Below are positions 47,143 to 56,145 of a stretch of DNA of 64,000 nucleotides, in pieces. The position numbers and the translations under genes are program-made. The notes under the pieces were generated by a model. It was not told the origin of the DNA and ran no database searches. It was given only the letters and a program-made list of their open reading frames with translations. Numbering within the stretch: the stretch's first letter is position 1; every line of letters begins with the position of its first letter. The stretch is from Streptosporangium amethystogenes (GTDB lineage: Bacteria; Actinomycetota; Actinomycetes; Streptosporangiales; Streptosporangiaceae): the NCBI RefSeq assembly GCF_000721075.1, contig NZ_JOEQ01000001.1, positions 248,001 through 312,000 on the forward strand, in the 5' to 3' direction.

Positions 47143-47190
47143 GGCTCTTCGATGTTGAAGGAGGAACATCCCCCTCAACATCGAAGAGCC
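47143..47190. terminator. 16-bp perfect hairpin between two lipoproteins
   Basis: GGCTCTTCGATGTTGA (47143-47158) pairs perfectly with 47175-47190, with a 16-nt loop and a T-containing tail (CCTTTGTCTT). Confidence 0.85.
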
Positions 47191-47281
47191 CCTTTGTCTT
47201 CCCATGCAGACATGGATTCACCGACATCCACGACGTCATCGGGGTGTTTGGCGGTGACATCAAGAAACGGAAAATCAGTTA

Positions 47282-47710
47282 ATGGACATGCCTTGCACGC
47301 CCGCCTCTGCTCTGAGAAAAGCCGGCCTCGTCTTCGTCTTAGCATGTCAGACGCTGGCTCTAGGGGCATGTGGCAGGCAAGCCTACTGGGATCAGATCGC
47401 TGTCGCGACAGTCTCAGCCGATGAGCTGACAATCACCGCAGAGATGACCATAGGGCCTCCCAAGGCCGACGGCACTTCCTGTTACGAGGTGGTGGAGAAA
47501 AAGGTAGAGGAATTCACCTCTCAAGTGATCATCGGTATTCAGATGCGCAATAACTGCGCGCCCGTCTTTCCTTGGGAACAGGAAGTCACCACCTTGGTGG
47601 GCTACCCGTTGAAGGTGGACCTGCCCCTGAAGGCCCCTCTAGCAGGACGATCGATCCTCGACGAGAAAAGCGGCGAGCGTGTCTCGGTCATAGATGGCAA
47701 CGGATCGTGA
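47282..47710 (+). CDS. Small lipoprotein, unknown
   Basis: The 142-aa protein has a lipoprotein signal (LACQTLALGACGRQ). The mature part reads VATVSADELTITAEMTIGPP, with two Cys (CYEVVEKK and RNNCAPVF) that could form a disulfide. No homologous family recognised. Codon use is less GC-biased than in flanking genes. Independent promoter likely, as a terminator precedes it. Confidence 0.65.
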   Translation: MDMPCTPASALRKAGLVFVLACQTLALGACGRQAYWDQIAVATVSADELTITAEMTIGPPKADGTSCYEVVEKKVEEFTSQVIIGIQMRNNCAPVFPWEQEVTTLVGYPLKVDLPLKAPLAGRSILDEKSGERVSVIDGNGS

Positions 47711-47796
47711 CACAGCACTAGCGCTAACCGACAGAATGGTGAAGTCACCGAGACCGGCTCCCCCATCCCACTGTGAAATGCTGGTTGCGCCGCGGT

Positions 47797-47994
47797 CTAC
47801 GCGCCGTTTTTCAGGTCTGCCACGAATGCCGCCCAGGTGTTACGGGCGAAGACGAGCTTGGGGCCTTCGGGGTCCTTGGAGTCCCGGACTGCTACTGCAT
47901 CGCCCAGGTCTGCGACTTCTACGCAGTCTCCATTGCCTCCGCTGAGCGAACTCTTCCGCCACGCGGCTTTGGTCAGGTCTACCGGGTTGGACAT
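47797..47994 (-). CDS. DUF397 small protein
   Basis: The 65-aa protein reads LTKAAWRKSSLSGGNGDCVE then VAVRDSKDPEGPKLVFARNTWAAFVADLK, the DUF397 pattern. In streptomycetes DUF397 genes pair with XRE/DUF5753 regulators in development-linked loci. Here it lies 23 bp downstream of the XRE gene. Confidence 0.9.
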   Translation of the reverse strand: MSNPVDLTKAAWRKSSLSGGNGDCVEVADLGDAVAVRDSKDPEGPKLVFARNTWAAFVADLKNGA

Positions 47995-48017
47995 CGCACG
48001 GCCCTTCCGCTGGACAC

Positions 48018-48875
48018 TCACACCAGGTTGTTTGACGCGTTCATCAGCATAACCGTTGTGTCCCCCGGGCTGAGTGCCGCTGCTCTGAGGTAGTCGAACA
48101 CCGCGACGTAGCGTCGAACGTCGGCGCTGTCCTCCAGGTACAGCCCGCTGGACATGTTCTCCAGATAGATGACGTCCAGGTCGCTCGGAGCAGGAAAACC
48201 CACGATGTTAAACGATCCGGTCATCGCCTGATGCGCTCCGGCTCGGTAGGGGAGAATCTGAATCATGATGTTGGGCCGCTGGCCGACTTCGGCGAGGTGC
48301 TTGAGCTGACTGGCAATGATCTCGGCTGTTCCCACGTGCTGACGCACCACTCCCTCCCCGAGAACTACGGATAGTTCCAGCGGGTTGTCGTCCGCGAGCC
48401 GCTTCTGACGCTCCATCCGCACGGAGACCCTGCGTTCGATCTCCTCTGGCGTGTCTCCGGGGCGAGTGGCCGCGACAACCGCCCGCGCGTAGTCCGCTGT
48501 CTGCAACAGACCGGGGACCAGCGTCTGCTGGTAGGTCCTGACGGATGTCGCCTCGGCTTCGAGGCCGATGAGCGTCGCGTACTCGCCGGGTAGCACGTCC
48601 CCGTAGTTCTGCCACCAGCCTCGTTGCCGCGCCTCCCTGGACAGGGCCATCAGCGACTCTCTGTCGGCCTCGGGGACCTCGTACATGTCGAGAAACGCGC
48701 GGAGGTCGCGCGGTCGGATGCCCCGGCGGCCCGTCTCGATCCGGCTGACCGAGGCCGCCGCCAGATCCATGCGTTCGGCCACCTCCTGCATGGACAGGCC
48801 GCGCTCGATGCGCAACCGGCGCAGCTCTGACGCCAGGCGACGCCTGCGGACGGTGGGACTTGTGTCGGCAGCCAT
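48018..48875 (-). CDS. XRE-family regulator with DUF5753
   Basis: The 285-aa protein has an N-terminal HTH (LRRLRIERGLSMQEVAERMD, AAASVSRIETGRRGIRPRDL) and a DUF5753 C-terminal domain (QTLVPGLLQTADYARAVVAA, IMIQILPYRAGAHQAM). This XRE plus DUF397 plus ATPase set is common in actinomycetes (WhiJ type). Its own operator candidates are at 48918-48940. Confidence 0.93.
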   Translation of the reverse strand: MAADTSPTVRRRRLASELRRLRIERGLSMQEVAERMDLAAASVSRIETGRRGIRPRDLRAFLDMYEVPEADRESLMALSREARQRGWWQNYGDVLPGEYATLIGLEAEATSVRTYQQTLVPGLLQTADYARAVVAATRPGDTPEEIERRVSVRMERQKRLADDNPLELSVVLGEGVVRQHVGTAEIIASQLKHLAEVGQRPNIMIQILPYRAGAHQAMTGSFNIVGFPAPSDLDVIYLENMSSGLYLEDSADVRRYVAVFDYLRAAALSPGDTTVMLMNASNNLV

Positions 48876-48917
48876 GGCCGCACCTTCCTGGAGGTCTTAC
48901 GTCTGAAAACTATCTTT

Positions 48918-48940
48918 GGAAACTTCCTTAGGTAACTACC
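48918..48940. promoter_or_regulatory. Twin palindromes, candidate XRE operator
   Basis: GGAAACTTCC (48918-48927) and GGTAACTACC (48931-48940) are two 10-bp palindromes with the same AC centre, 13 bp centre to centre, between the XRE gene and the divergent operon. Binding by the XRE protein is inferred. Confidence 0.6.
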
Positions 48941-49001
48941 AAGAACATACGACCCGAGGTAGCTTATCGGAGTGTAATCGAACGACTACATAATCGGTGG
49001 G

Positions 49002-49304
49002 GTGATGGAGATACCGGGGCGAGTGCGTGATCCGCAGCAAGTGCAGTACATCCACCTCGTACGGCTCGGCTGGGACCTGCGGGTTCTTGGGGTGGCCACC
49101 TCAGTGGTCGTTCCCGTCAGCGGAGCGCCGGTGTTGGAGATCATGTCTTCGACCGGGGTTCGGGTCCGGATCCAGGTCGCCCGCCGGGCCTGTGGCTGGG
49201 TCTTCGTCTGGCGGCCCTGGTGGTCGGTGACCTGGCGACGGGACTGGATCTGGGCCGAGGCGAACAACGCGGCCGACATGATCGCGTCGGCGGTGGCCGC
49301 GTGA
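49002..49304 (+). CDS. Hypothetical protein
   Basis: The 100-aa protein (VQYIHLVRLGWDLRVLGVAT) has several hydrophobic/aromatic stretches such as CGWVFVWRPWWSVTWRRDWI and overlaps the ATPase start by 4 nt (GTGA), so the two are co-translated. No family recognised. Confidence 0.65.
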   Translation: MMEIPGRVRDPQQVQYIHLVRLGWDLRVLGVATSVVVPVSGAPVLEIMSSTGVRVRIQVARRACGWVFVWRPWWSVTWRRDWIWAEANNAADMIASAVAA

Positions 49305-49795
49305 GCGCGCGGGGACAGGACGGCTCCAGCGCGACGGAGGCGGTGATCAAGCGCTGGGACGGGCTTCGGATCGTGGGTCGGCGGGACTTTCCGGGCATCG
49401 CGCAGTCGGCGGGGGCCGCTCGCAGGTGGGTGCTGGAGGTCCTGGACGGCCACGCGACCGCCGAGACGCTGGAAACGCTCGAACTGCTGGTCAGCGAGGT
49501 CGTCACCAACGCCGTCCTGCACAGCGACTCGGCCAGGCCCGGCGGGCTGGTGACGGTCCGGGTGGGCCTGGGTGGCGGCCTGATCCACGTTGAGGTGATC
49601 GACGGCGGCTCGGCGACCAGTGTTCCGGCGATCCGGACGACCGACGACGACAGCCTCAGCGGGCGCGGCCTGAGCTGGGTGGACCGCCTGGCCCGCGCCT
49701 GGGGCGCCGATCACGACGACGAAGTGGGCGGGGCCGTCTGGTTTCAGCTCGCGATCGGTCAGCCGTCAGGACGCGATCCCCTTTCTTCCCCGTGA
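49301..49795 (+). CDS. HATPase_c domain protein (anti-sigma kinase-like)
   Basis: The 164-aa GHKL ATPase has the N-box LELLVSEVVTNAVLHS and glycine-rich G1/G2 motifs IHVEVIDGGSATSVP and GRGLSWVDRLARAWG. It resembles RsbW-like anti-sigma or DUF397-locus ATPases. GTG start overlaps the preceding gene. Probable partners are the XRE and DUF397 proteins. Confidence 0.88.
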   Translation: MSARGQDGSSATEAVIKRWDGLRIVGRRDFPGIAQSAGAARRWVLEVLDGHATAETLETLELLVSEVVTNAVLHSDSARPGGLVTVRVGLGGGLIHVEVIDGGSATSVPAIRTTDDDSLSGRGLSWVDRLARAWGADHDDEVGGAVWFQLAIGQPSGRDPLSSP

Positions 49796-50008
49796 TTCAG
49801 ACCTCGGTGGGAAGCATTCGTCACCGTCAGTGGAGTGCCGCGTTCGGATACGGCAACCGGCAACGTCGGCCTCGGCGGGCTGCGTTTTTGGCGCGGACGG
49901 CGTAGAGGCGTCGGCGGCGACCAGGGGACGGGCCTGACACGTAGTGCGGTGATCTTCCGCACAGCGGGGGCGGTCACTGGGTGCCACCAGGCGCGTTCTC
50001 GCCGGTTG

Positions 50009-51253
50009 CTATCGCTCCAGCTTTTCTGCCCTGTCCCGCAGGTAGCGCTGTTCGGGGAGGCTCGTGGTGCGCCGGGCCGCCAGCCGGTAGTTCTCCCGTG
50101 CGGCGGCGTGCTCGCCGGCCAGTTCCTGGAGGTGGGCGCGGACGGCGTGGAGGCGGTGGTGGCGGGCGATCCGGGGGTCGCCGTCCAGGCTTTCCAGCAT
50201 GTCGAGTCCGGCCTGGGGCCCTCGGGTCATCGCGACCGCGACGGCGTGATTGAGGGTGACCATCGGGTTCGGCGCGATCCGGCCGAGGATCGCGTACAGG
50301 ATGCGGATCTGTTCCCAGTCGGTGTCCTCGGCTCGCGGCGCCTGGACGTGCAACGCGGCGATCGCCGCCTGGAGATGGTAGGGGCCGAGGGGTGAGGAGG
50401 ACATGGCGCCGGTGACCAGCGCGGTGCCCTCTTCGATCAGGGCGGCGTCCCATCGGTTCCGGTCCTGCTCGGCCAGTGGCACCAGGGCGCCGTCCGGGCC
50501 GGTGCGGGCCGCGCGACGGGCGTCGGTCAGCAGCATCAGTGCCAGCAGCCCGGCGACCTCACCGTCATCCGGCAGGGACCGGTGCACCGTCCGGGTGAGC
50601 CGGATCGCCTCTGCGGTGAGCTCGCCGCGGTGCAGGTCGGGCCCGGAGCTGGCGATGTAGCCCTCGTTGAAGACCAGGTAGAGCACGTGCAGGAGGGCGT
50701 CCAGCCGTTCGGCCCGCTCCTGGTCGCCCGGCATCTCGAACGAGGCGCCGACGGCTTTGATCCGCTGCTTGGCACGGCTGATCCGCGGCGCCATGGTGGC
50801 CTCCGGCACGAGGAACGCCCGCGCCACCTCGGCGGTGGTGAGCCCGCCGACGGCACGCAGGGTGAGCGCCACCTGGGAGGCGGGCGTCAGCGCCGGGTGA
50901 CAGCACAGGAACAGCAGCGCGAGCGTGTCGTCCCGGCCGCCCGGGCCTTCCTCGCCGGGCGCCGGCGCGACGGCGGCGTCCGGTGCCTCCCGCACCGCCG
51001 CGCTGACCTCCCGGCGGCGGCGCGCCTGCTCGCTGCGTACCTGGTCGACCAGGCGGCGGGAGGCGACGGTGACCAGCCAGGCACGCGGGCTGTCCGGAAC
51101 GCCGTCGGCGGGCCACCGCGTCGCCGCGGCGAGCATCGCCTCCTGGACCGCGTCCTCACACTCCTCGAATCCGCCGTAGCGGCGCAGGAGCACGCCGAGG
51201 ACCTGCGGCGCGAGTTCGCGCAGCAGGTCCCCGAGGCGTTCGGTCGTGCTCAC
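50009..51253 (-). CDS. ECF sigma factor, ECF42-like
   Basis: The 414-aa protein has ECF region 2 (GGFEECEDAVQEAMLAAATR, WLVTVASRRLVDQVRSEQAR), region 4 (LRAVGGLTTAEVARAFLVPE) and a long C-terminal TPR-like extension. With the DGPF/YCII genes immediately upstream this fits group ECF42. GTG start overlaps the DGPF gene stop. Its C-terminal code is partly repeated at 54130. Confidence 0.88.
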   Translation of the reverse strand: MSTTERLGDLLRELAPQVLGVLLRRYGGFEECEDAVQEAMLAAATRWPADGVPDSPRAWLVTVASRRLVDQVRSEQARRRREVSAAVREAPDAAVAPAPGEEGPGGRDDTLALLFLCCHPALTPASQVALTLRAVGGLTTAEVARAFLVPEATMAPRISRAKQRIKAVGASFEMPGDQERAERLDALLHVLYLVFNEGYIASSGPDLHRGELTAEAIRLTRTVHRSLPDDGEVAGLLALMLLTDARRAARTGPDGALVPLAEQDRNRWDAALIEEGTALVTGAMSSSPLGPYHLQAAIAALHVQAPRAEDTDWEQIRILYAILGRIAPNPMVTLNHAVAVAMTRGPQAGLDMLESLDGDPRIARHHRLHAVRAHLQELAGEHAAARENYRLAARRTTSLPEQRYLRDRAEKLER

Positions 51254-51588
51254 ATCTCCATCCCGGCCGAGTCCATCAGCGGCCGCACCTCCACGCCGCC
51301 GACCTGACCACTCGGTATCAGGGCGGCCAGTTCCACGGCGCGTTCCCGGCTTTCGCAGTCGACCACGTACTGGCCGACGACATGATCCGGGGTCTGCGGG
51401 TACGGCCCCTCGGTCACGGTCACCACGCCGTCCCGAGCCCGTACGACGGCGCCGAGGGACGGATCGGCGAACACGTGAGCACTGATCAGTTCCCCTGCCT
51501 GCCCGGCCGTGGCCAGGAACTCCTCATGGTCGAGCCCTCCCCAGGGTAGGGCCGCGGCGCTCAGGTAGAGACTCAGCAGGAACTTCAC
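51250..51588 (-). CDS. DGPF/YCII protein, copy 1
   Basis: The 112-aa protein has the YCII-like core with EGPYPQTPDHVVGQYVVDCE and ends AALIPSGQVGGVEVRPLM. GTG 51588 is the likely start; longer frames lack family similarity. Linked translationally to the sigma factor. DGPF proteins are ECF42 targets or partners of unknown biochemistry. Confidence 0.8.
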   Translation of the reverse strand: MKFLLSLYLSAAALPWGGLDHEEFLATAGQAGELISAHVFADPSLGAVVRARDGVVTVTEGPYPQTPDHVVGQYVVDCESRERAVELAALIPSGQVGGVEVRPLMDSAGMEM

Positions 51589-51595
51589 CGCGTGC

Positions 51596-51964
51596 TCAGT
51601 CGTCGGCCGTGCCCGCGAAGAGCACCGGCCGCACCTCGATGCCCAGGCCCTCGATGCCGGCGTCCGGGATGAGCGCGGCCAGCTCCAGGGCGCGCTCCCG
51701 GCTGTCGCATTCCACCAGGTAGTAGCCGCCGAGGTACTCCTTGGCCTCAAGGTAGGGCCCGTCGGTCACCGCCGGGACGCCGCCCCGGACCCTGACCACG
51801 GCGCTCTGCGACGGGTCGGCCAGCGCGGTGGTGCCGATCATCTCCCCGGACTTCTTGATGGTCTCCATGAACGGGCCGTGGCCGCTCATCACCTCGTTGC
51901 GCTCCTCCTCGGTCAGCGCGTCCCAGATCTGCGGGTTGTTGTGCATGATCAACATGAACTTCAA
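51596..51964 (-). CDS. DGPF/YCII protein, copy 2
   Basis: The 122-aa protein has KFMLIMHNNPQIWDAL and the diagnostic TDGPYLEAKEYLGGYYLVEC. TTG 51964 with AAGGAG upstream is the likely start. It is a paralogue of copy 1. Confidence 0.85.
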   Translation of the reverse strand: MKFMLIMHNNPQIWDALTEEERNEVMSGHGPFMETIKKSGEMIGTTALADPSQSAVVRVRGGVPAVTDGPYLEAKEYLGGYYLVECDSRERALELAALIPDAGIEGLGIEVRPVLFAGTADD

Positions 51965-52392
51965 CGTCGTCTCCTTCAATGGTCTGGTGGCGCCCTCGAA
52001 GGCGCCGTTCACCATGGAGTCGGAGCGGGTGCCGCGTTCTTGCGGTACCGGACCGCGAGAATTTCCCGCCCGCTCCGAACACCGGGCCCGGCAGCGAGGT
52101 AATCGCCGCCGTCATTGAACACCTCGCCGCACCCCACTGACGCCACCGACCAGCGGGAACACCCGGCCGCGGTGTCTTTTCTCGCGTACTCCGGCCGCCT
52201 CGGTAGGGGTGGCCGCATCCGGTCACGCCAGGGTCATGGCCGCCGGTGTGGTGACGATGAAAGATTGAAGCGATCATTCGCTTCTGCTCCGCTCTGGAAG
52301 ACATGTGCCCTGCCGGCGGAGTGCTGCCGGGCCGAAGGTGATGCGGGCCTTGACGACCAGAGGGCGGAGCCGGACGGAAAGGACAGCTCGGC
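51965..52392. other. 428-bp intergenic region with a repeat copy
   Basis: No convincing gene. It must contain the divergent promoters for the DGPF/sigma operon and the DUF1254 gene. A stretch at 52172-52222 starting GTGTCTTTTCTC resembles one at 54262-54300. Confidence 0.5.
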
Positions 52393-53730
52393 ATGCCCCT
52401 GCCCGACGATCAGGTTCTTGCGATTGCCACCGACGCCTACGTCTTCGGTTATCCGCTGGTCTTGATGGACATCACCAAGGCCATCGATACCAACATTGAT
52501 CCCGACCACAAAGACGAACACGCCCCCATTAACCAGTTCGTCCACGTCCGCGATCTGCCCGCCCCGGAAGACCGCACAGTGGTGCGCACCAACCAGGACA
52601 CCCTTTACTCCTTCGCCTGGCTCGACCTGACCACCGAGCCGATCGTGCTGTCCCTGCCTGACATGCAAGCCAAGGAGCGGGACGACGACACGGAGCGTCC
52701 GAGGTACTGGCTGATGCAGATCATGGACGCCTGGTCCAACACCCTGCACAACCCCGGCCAGACCATCACCGACACCCCCGCCGCCTTCCTGCTGTCCGGC
52801 CCCGGCTGGAACGGCGACGCCCCGGCCGATACCACACCGCTGTCGATGCCGACCAACACCGTCTGGATCGTGGGCCGCACCGAACTGAAGGCCCTCGGCG
52901 ACGAAGCTGAACTGGACAACGTGCACGCGCTGCAGGACGACATGCGGCTGATCCCGCTCAGTGCCTGGTCCTCACCCGGCACCTACGTCCCGCCCCCAGG
53001 CACCTTCGATCCCGACATCGACCTGGAAACCCCGCCCCCCGCCCAGGTGACGGCCATGGACGCGGTGACGTTCTACAACCGGCTGTGTGCCCTGATGGTC
53101 ACCAACCCGGCCTCACCTGAGGATCCGGACATGATGGAGCGCCTGGCCTCTATCGGTATCGCCCCCGGGGGCACCGTCGGGGACCTGAACAGCGATCTGC
53201 TGGAGCAGGCCAAGAAAGACGGCGAGGCCCGCGTCAACGCCTACACCAACCCCGCGGATGTGAATCTCAACGGCTGGTTGTCGTCTCCCAACCTCGGCAG
53301 CTACGGCACCGACTACGATCTGCGCGCCTCCACCGCGCTGCGTGGACTGGGCGCCAACCTGCCAGAGGATTCCCTCTACCCCAGCACGGCCAGCCCCGCC
53401 ACCGACACCCGCTTCCGGCTGCATTTCGAGCCCGGCGGGCTCCCGCCGGTCGGCGCCTTCTGGTCGATCACCGCCTACGACACCGACGGTTACTTCATCC
53501 CCAACGACGCCGAGAAGTACGCCGTCGGCCACCAGGAGGCCATCACCCTCAACCCCGATGATTCCGCCGATATCTTCATTCAGCCCGACAATCCCGGCTC
53601 TGACATTCCGGCGAGTAACTGGCTGCCCGTCGGCACCGACCCGTTCACGCTGACCATGCGCCTGTACGCACCCGATCTGGACGCCATCGACGCCGGCTGG
53701 AAGCCTCCCCCGCTGACCCCCGAACGCTGA
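52393..53730 (+). CDS. DUF1254/DUF1214 protein
   Basis: The 445-aa protein has a DUF1254 N-terminal domain (ATDAYVFGYPLVLMDITKAI, VVRTNQDTLYSFAWLDLT) and a C-terminal DUF1214 domain (LHFEPGGLPPVGAFWSITAY). No signal peptide is visible, so it may be cytosolic. Function unknown; a bacterial two-domain family. It starts at ATG 52393. Confidence 0.88.
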   Translation: MPLPDDQVLAIATDAYVFGYPLVLMDITKAIDTNIDPDHKDEHAPINQFVHVRDLPAPEDRTVVRTNQDTLYSFAWLDLTTEPIVLSLPDMQAKERDDDTERPRYWLMQIMDAWSNTLHNPGQTITDTPAAFLLSGPGWNGDAPADTTPLSMPTNTVWIVGRTELKALGDEAELDNVHALQDDMRLIPLSAWSSPGTYVPPPGTFDPDIDLETPPPAQVTAMDAVTFYNRLCALMVTNPASPEDPDMMERLASIGIAPGGTVGDLNSDLLEQAKKDGEARVNAYTNPADVNLNGWLSSPNLGSYGTDYDLRASTALRGLGANLPEDSLYPSTASPATDTRFRLHFEPGGLPPVGAFWSITAYDTDGYFIPNDAEKYAVGHQEAITLNPDDSADIFIQPDNPGSDIPASNWLPVGTDPFTLTMRLYAPDLDAIDAGWKPPPLTPER

Positions 53731-54129
53731 GGTGGGACGGTGCTCGCAGGCAGGTGACGTCCGGCGCGGACGGCAGGGACTGTAAACCACCTGCACCTGG
53801 CACCGGCGACCTTGCCGCTTGCCGGGCGGGCCGGGGCGCGGCGCTGACCTTGCGCTCAGCCCGTTTCCCCGGCCCGTCCGCCGAACCCGGAGTGCTCCTT
53901 CTCAGGTGAGGCGGTGCCCGTCCGGGTCGGTGCTAAGCCCACGGCGGCCCCGGGGGCCTGCCGGGAGACTCGCGAAAAGGGCGACGAGCCCAACAACTAC
54001 TCCGGCCAAGCCCGCTCCACCGCGCACGCTGTCTAACGAGCCCAAGGTCATACCGGGACAAGCGGCCGAGATCAACACAACCAGACACGATCTTCAACCA
54101 CTACGACGTGCGGAAAGGGGCAAGCCTGC
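53731..54129. other. Intergenic, no intact gene
   Basis: The first 399 bp between the DUF1254 gene and the sigma fragment show no protein-like frame. Confidence 0.5.
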
Positions 54130-54262
54130 CTGCCCTGTCTCGCAGGTGGCGCTGTTCGGGGAGGCCCGTGGTGCGCCGGGCCGCCAGCCGGTAGTTCTCT
54201 CGCGTGGCGGCGTACTCGCCCGCCAGTTCCTGGAGGTGGGCGCGGACGGCGTAGAGGCAGTG
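54130..54262 (-). pseudogene. Duplicated 3' fragment of the ECF42-like sigma gene
   Basis: This 133-bp block matches 50026-50158, the C-terminal code of the sigma factor (AVRAHLQELAGE then AATRENYRLAARRTTGLPEQ), with about 10 mismatches by eye. There is no start, and the frame is open only within the block. It is a partial, diverged copy ending abruptly at a junction with the GTGTCTTTTCTC repeat. Confidence 0.8.
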
Positions 54263-54340
54263 TCTTTTCTCCGGTATTCCGGCTGCTCCCGTAGGGAGCG
54301 CGTGTCTGCGGGGTCGATGCCGTAAGGAGCGGCGGAGCCT
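54262..54340. repeat. Dispersed repeat copies next to the sigma fragment
   Basis: GTGTCTTTTCTC at 54262 recurs at 52172. A 27-bp stretch from 54311 beginning GGGTCGATGCCGTA recurs at 46345 with a few mismatches. The element lies just upstream of the two-component operon stop. Confidence 0.55.
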
Positions 54341-54985
54341 TCAGTCGTCGAGGTAGCGCAGGATGGCCAGCACCCTGCGGCTGTAGCCGGGGTCGCGGGG
54401 TAGGTCGAGCTTGTCCATGATGGCGTTGATGTGCTTTTCGACGGTGCTGAGCGACACGTGCAGGCGTTCGGCGATCGCCGCGTTGACGTAGCCCTGCGCG
54501 AGGTGTCGCAGCACCTCCGTCTCGCGCCGGCTCAGCCTGCTCAGCGGGTCGGCGTGGGTGGTGCGGGCGAGCAGCTGGCGGACCACCTCCGGGTCGAAGA
54601 CCGTGCCGCCGGCGCGTACCCGCTCCAGCGAGTCCAGGAAGTCGGCGACCTCCGAGACCCGGTCCTTGAGCAGGTAGCCCAGCCCTTCGGTGTTTCCCGC
54701 CAGGAGCGTGGCCGCGTACGTCTTCTCCACGTACTGGGACAGCACGAGGACCCCGACGTCCGGCCGGTGCTCGCGGATCTCCAGTGCCGCCCGCAGCCCC
54801 TCGTCGGTGTGCGTGGGAGGCATGCGCACGTCGATCACGGCCACGTCCGGTGGGTGCCGCCGGATCGCGTCGAGCAGCGCCCGCGCGTCGCCGACGGCGG
54901 CGAGGATCTCGTGCCCGGCGTCGGTGAGCAGCCGGATCAGGCCCTCGCGGAGCAGCACGGAGTCGTCGGCCAGGATCAGTCGCAC
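54341..54985 (-). CDS. NarL/LuxR-type response regulator
   Basis: The 214-aa protein has a receiver domain (phospho-acceptor D52 in AVIDVRMPP) and a LuxR HTH (LSRRETEVLRHLAQGYVNAA, LSTVEKHINAIMDKLDL). It overlaps the sensor kinase stop by 10 nt, so the pair forms one operon with the ABC permease upstream. Confidence 0.93.
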   Translation of the reverse strand: MRLILADDSVLLREGLIRLLTDAGHEILAAVGDARALLDAIRRHPPDVAVIDVRMPPTHTDEGLRAALEIREHRPDVGVLVLSQYVEKTYAATLLAGNTEGLGYLLKDRVSEVADFLDSLERVRAGGTVFDPEVVRQLLARTTHADPLSRLSRRETEVLRHLAQGYVNAAIAERLHVSLSTVEKHINAIMDKLDLPRDPGYSRRVLAILRYLDD

Positions 54986-56145
54986 GGCGTGTCCTTCGGC
55001 AGCGTCGCGACGATCCTGGTGGGGCCGCCTTCCGGGCTGTCGACGGTGAACACCCCGTCGAGCGCCAGGACTCGCCTGGCCAGCCCGGAGAGCCCTCCCC
55101 CCGAGGGGTCCGCGCCGCCCCTGCCGTCGTCCGAGATCGCCACGCTCACCGTCCGCTCGTCCTCTGTCAGCATGACCAGGATGTCACGGGCTCCCGCGTG
55201 CTTGATCGCGTTGGTGATCGCCTCGCGGGCGGTGAAGTACAGGGCGGTCTCGACCTCGGAGACGGGCCGGTCGGCCAGCCCGTAGTGCACGGTCACCGGC
55301 ATGCTCGACCGTTCGGCGATGCCCGCGAGCGCGGCGCACAGGCCCAGTTCGTCGAGTGCGGTCGGATAGATCCGCCAGGCCACGCTGCGTAGCTCGTCGA
55401 GGAGCCGGCGCGACTCGGTGTAGGCCTGGCCCACCAGCTCGGCGGTCCTGGCCTGGTCGGGGCTGTGCCGGGCGCGGCCGAGCAGCATGGCCAGCGCCAC
55501 CCCCCGCTGCTGCACGCCGTCGTGCAGGTCGCGCTCGATTCTGCGCCGTTCGTCGTCGACGGCCCGGATGACGCCCGCGCGGGTCGCGGTCAGTTCGGCG
55601 ATGCGCCTGCGCATCAGTTCCTGCCTTCCCGGTCCGAGGAAGTGGTCGGCCAGCCGCCGTTCGGCCGCTCCCACGGCGAGGACCCCGAGTGTCACCAGGG
55701 CCAGTAGTGCCCCCGCGCCGGTCAGCCCGAGGATCCCGCTGGTGGTGACCAGCTTCACCCCGGGCAGGTTCACCGGTACCGCCTCGGACTCGCCCCAGAG
55801 CAGGTCCCACAGTCCGCCGAACAGGAGCAGGCCACCAAGAAACAGACCCGCCGCGCAGCCGTACCCGCCCAGAACACCCAGGGCGGCGCGGGCGGCGAGA
55901 AAGCCGTAGCCACCGGCCGTCCGCGTCGTGTCGTGGCCCAGCCACCTGGCCAGCCGGGCCCGTTCGAGTGCCGTCAGCCGGGCCAGGCCCCGGTCGGCGG
56001 CGGGCCGGGTGGCCGCGATCAGGGAGGCCGGCCAGGCCAGGCAGAGGAAGGCCAGCTCGACGACCCCGAGGACCATGCCCGCGAGCACCCCCACCAGGGT
56101 GCGCGCGATGCGGCTGCCTGACACGGCCCGAAGTCTAGGCGTCAC
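54976..56145 (-). CDS. Membrane sensor histidine kinase
   Basis: The 389-aa kinase has several TM segments in residues 15-165, HisKA_3 with IERDLHDGVQQRGVALAMLL (H208) and a HATPase_c domain (TAREAITNAIKHAGAR, SDDGRGGADPSGGGLSGLAR). The start is uncertain: GTG 56145 or GTG 56124. Partner of the LuxR regulator. Confidence 0.92.
   Translation of the reverse strand: MTPRLRAVSGSRIARTLVGVLAGMVLGVVELAFLCLAWPASLIAATRPAADRGLARLTALERARLARWLGHDTTRTAGGYGFLAARAALGVLGGYGCAAGLFLGGLLLFGGLWDLLWGESEAVPVNLPGVKLVTTSGILGLTGAGALLALVTLGVLAVGAAERRLADHFLGPGRQELMRRRIAELTATRAGVIRAVDDERRRIERDLHDGVQQRGVALAMLLGRARHSPDQARTAELVGQAYTESRRLLDELRSVAWRIYPTALDELGLCAALAGIAERSSMPVTVHYGLADRPVSEVETALYFTAREAITNAIKHAGARDILVMLTEDERTVSVAISDDGRGGADPSGGGLSGLARRVLALDGVFTVDSPEGGPTRIVATLPKDTPCD

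Noticed and set aside
50026..50158. Insertion sequence as cause of the sigma fragment
   Set aside because: No transposase or terminal repeats were seen near either copy.
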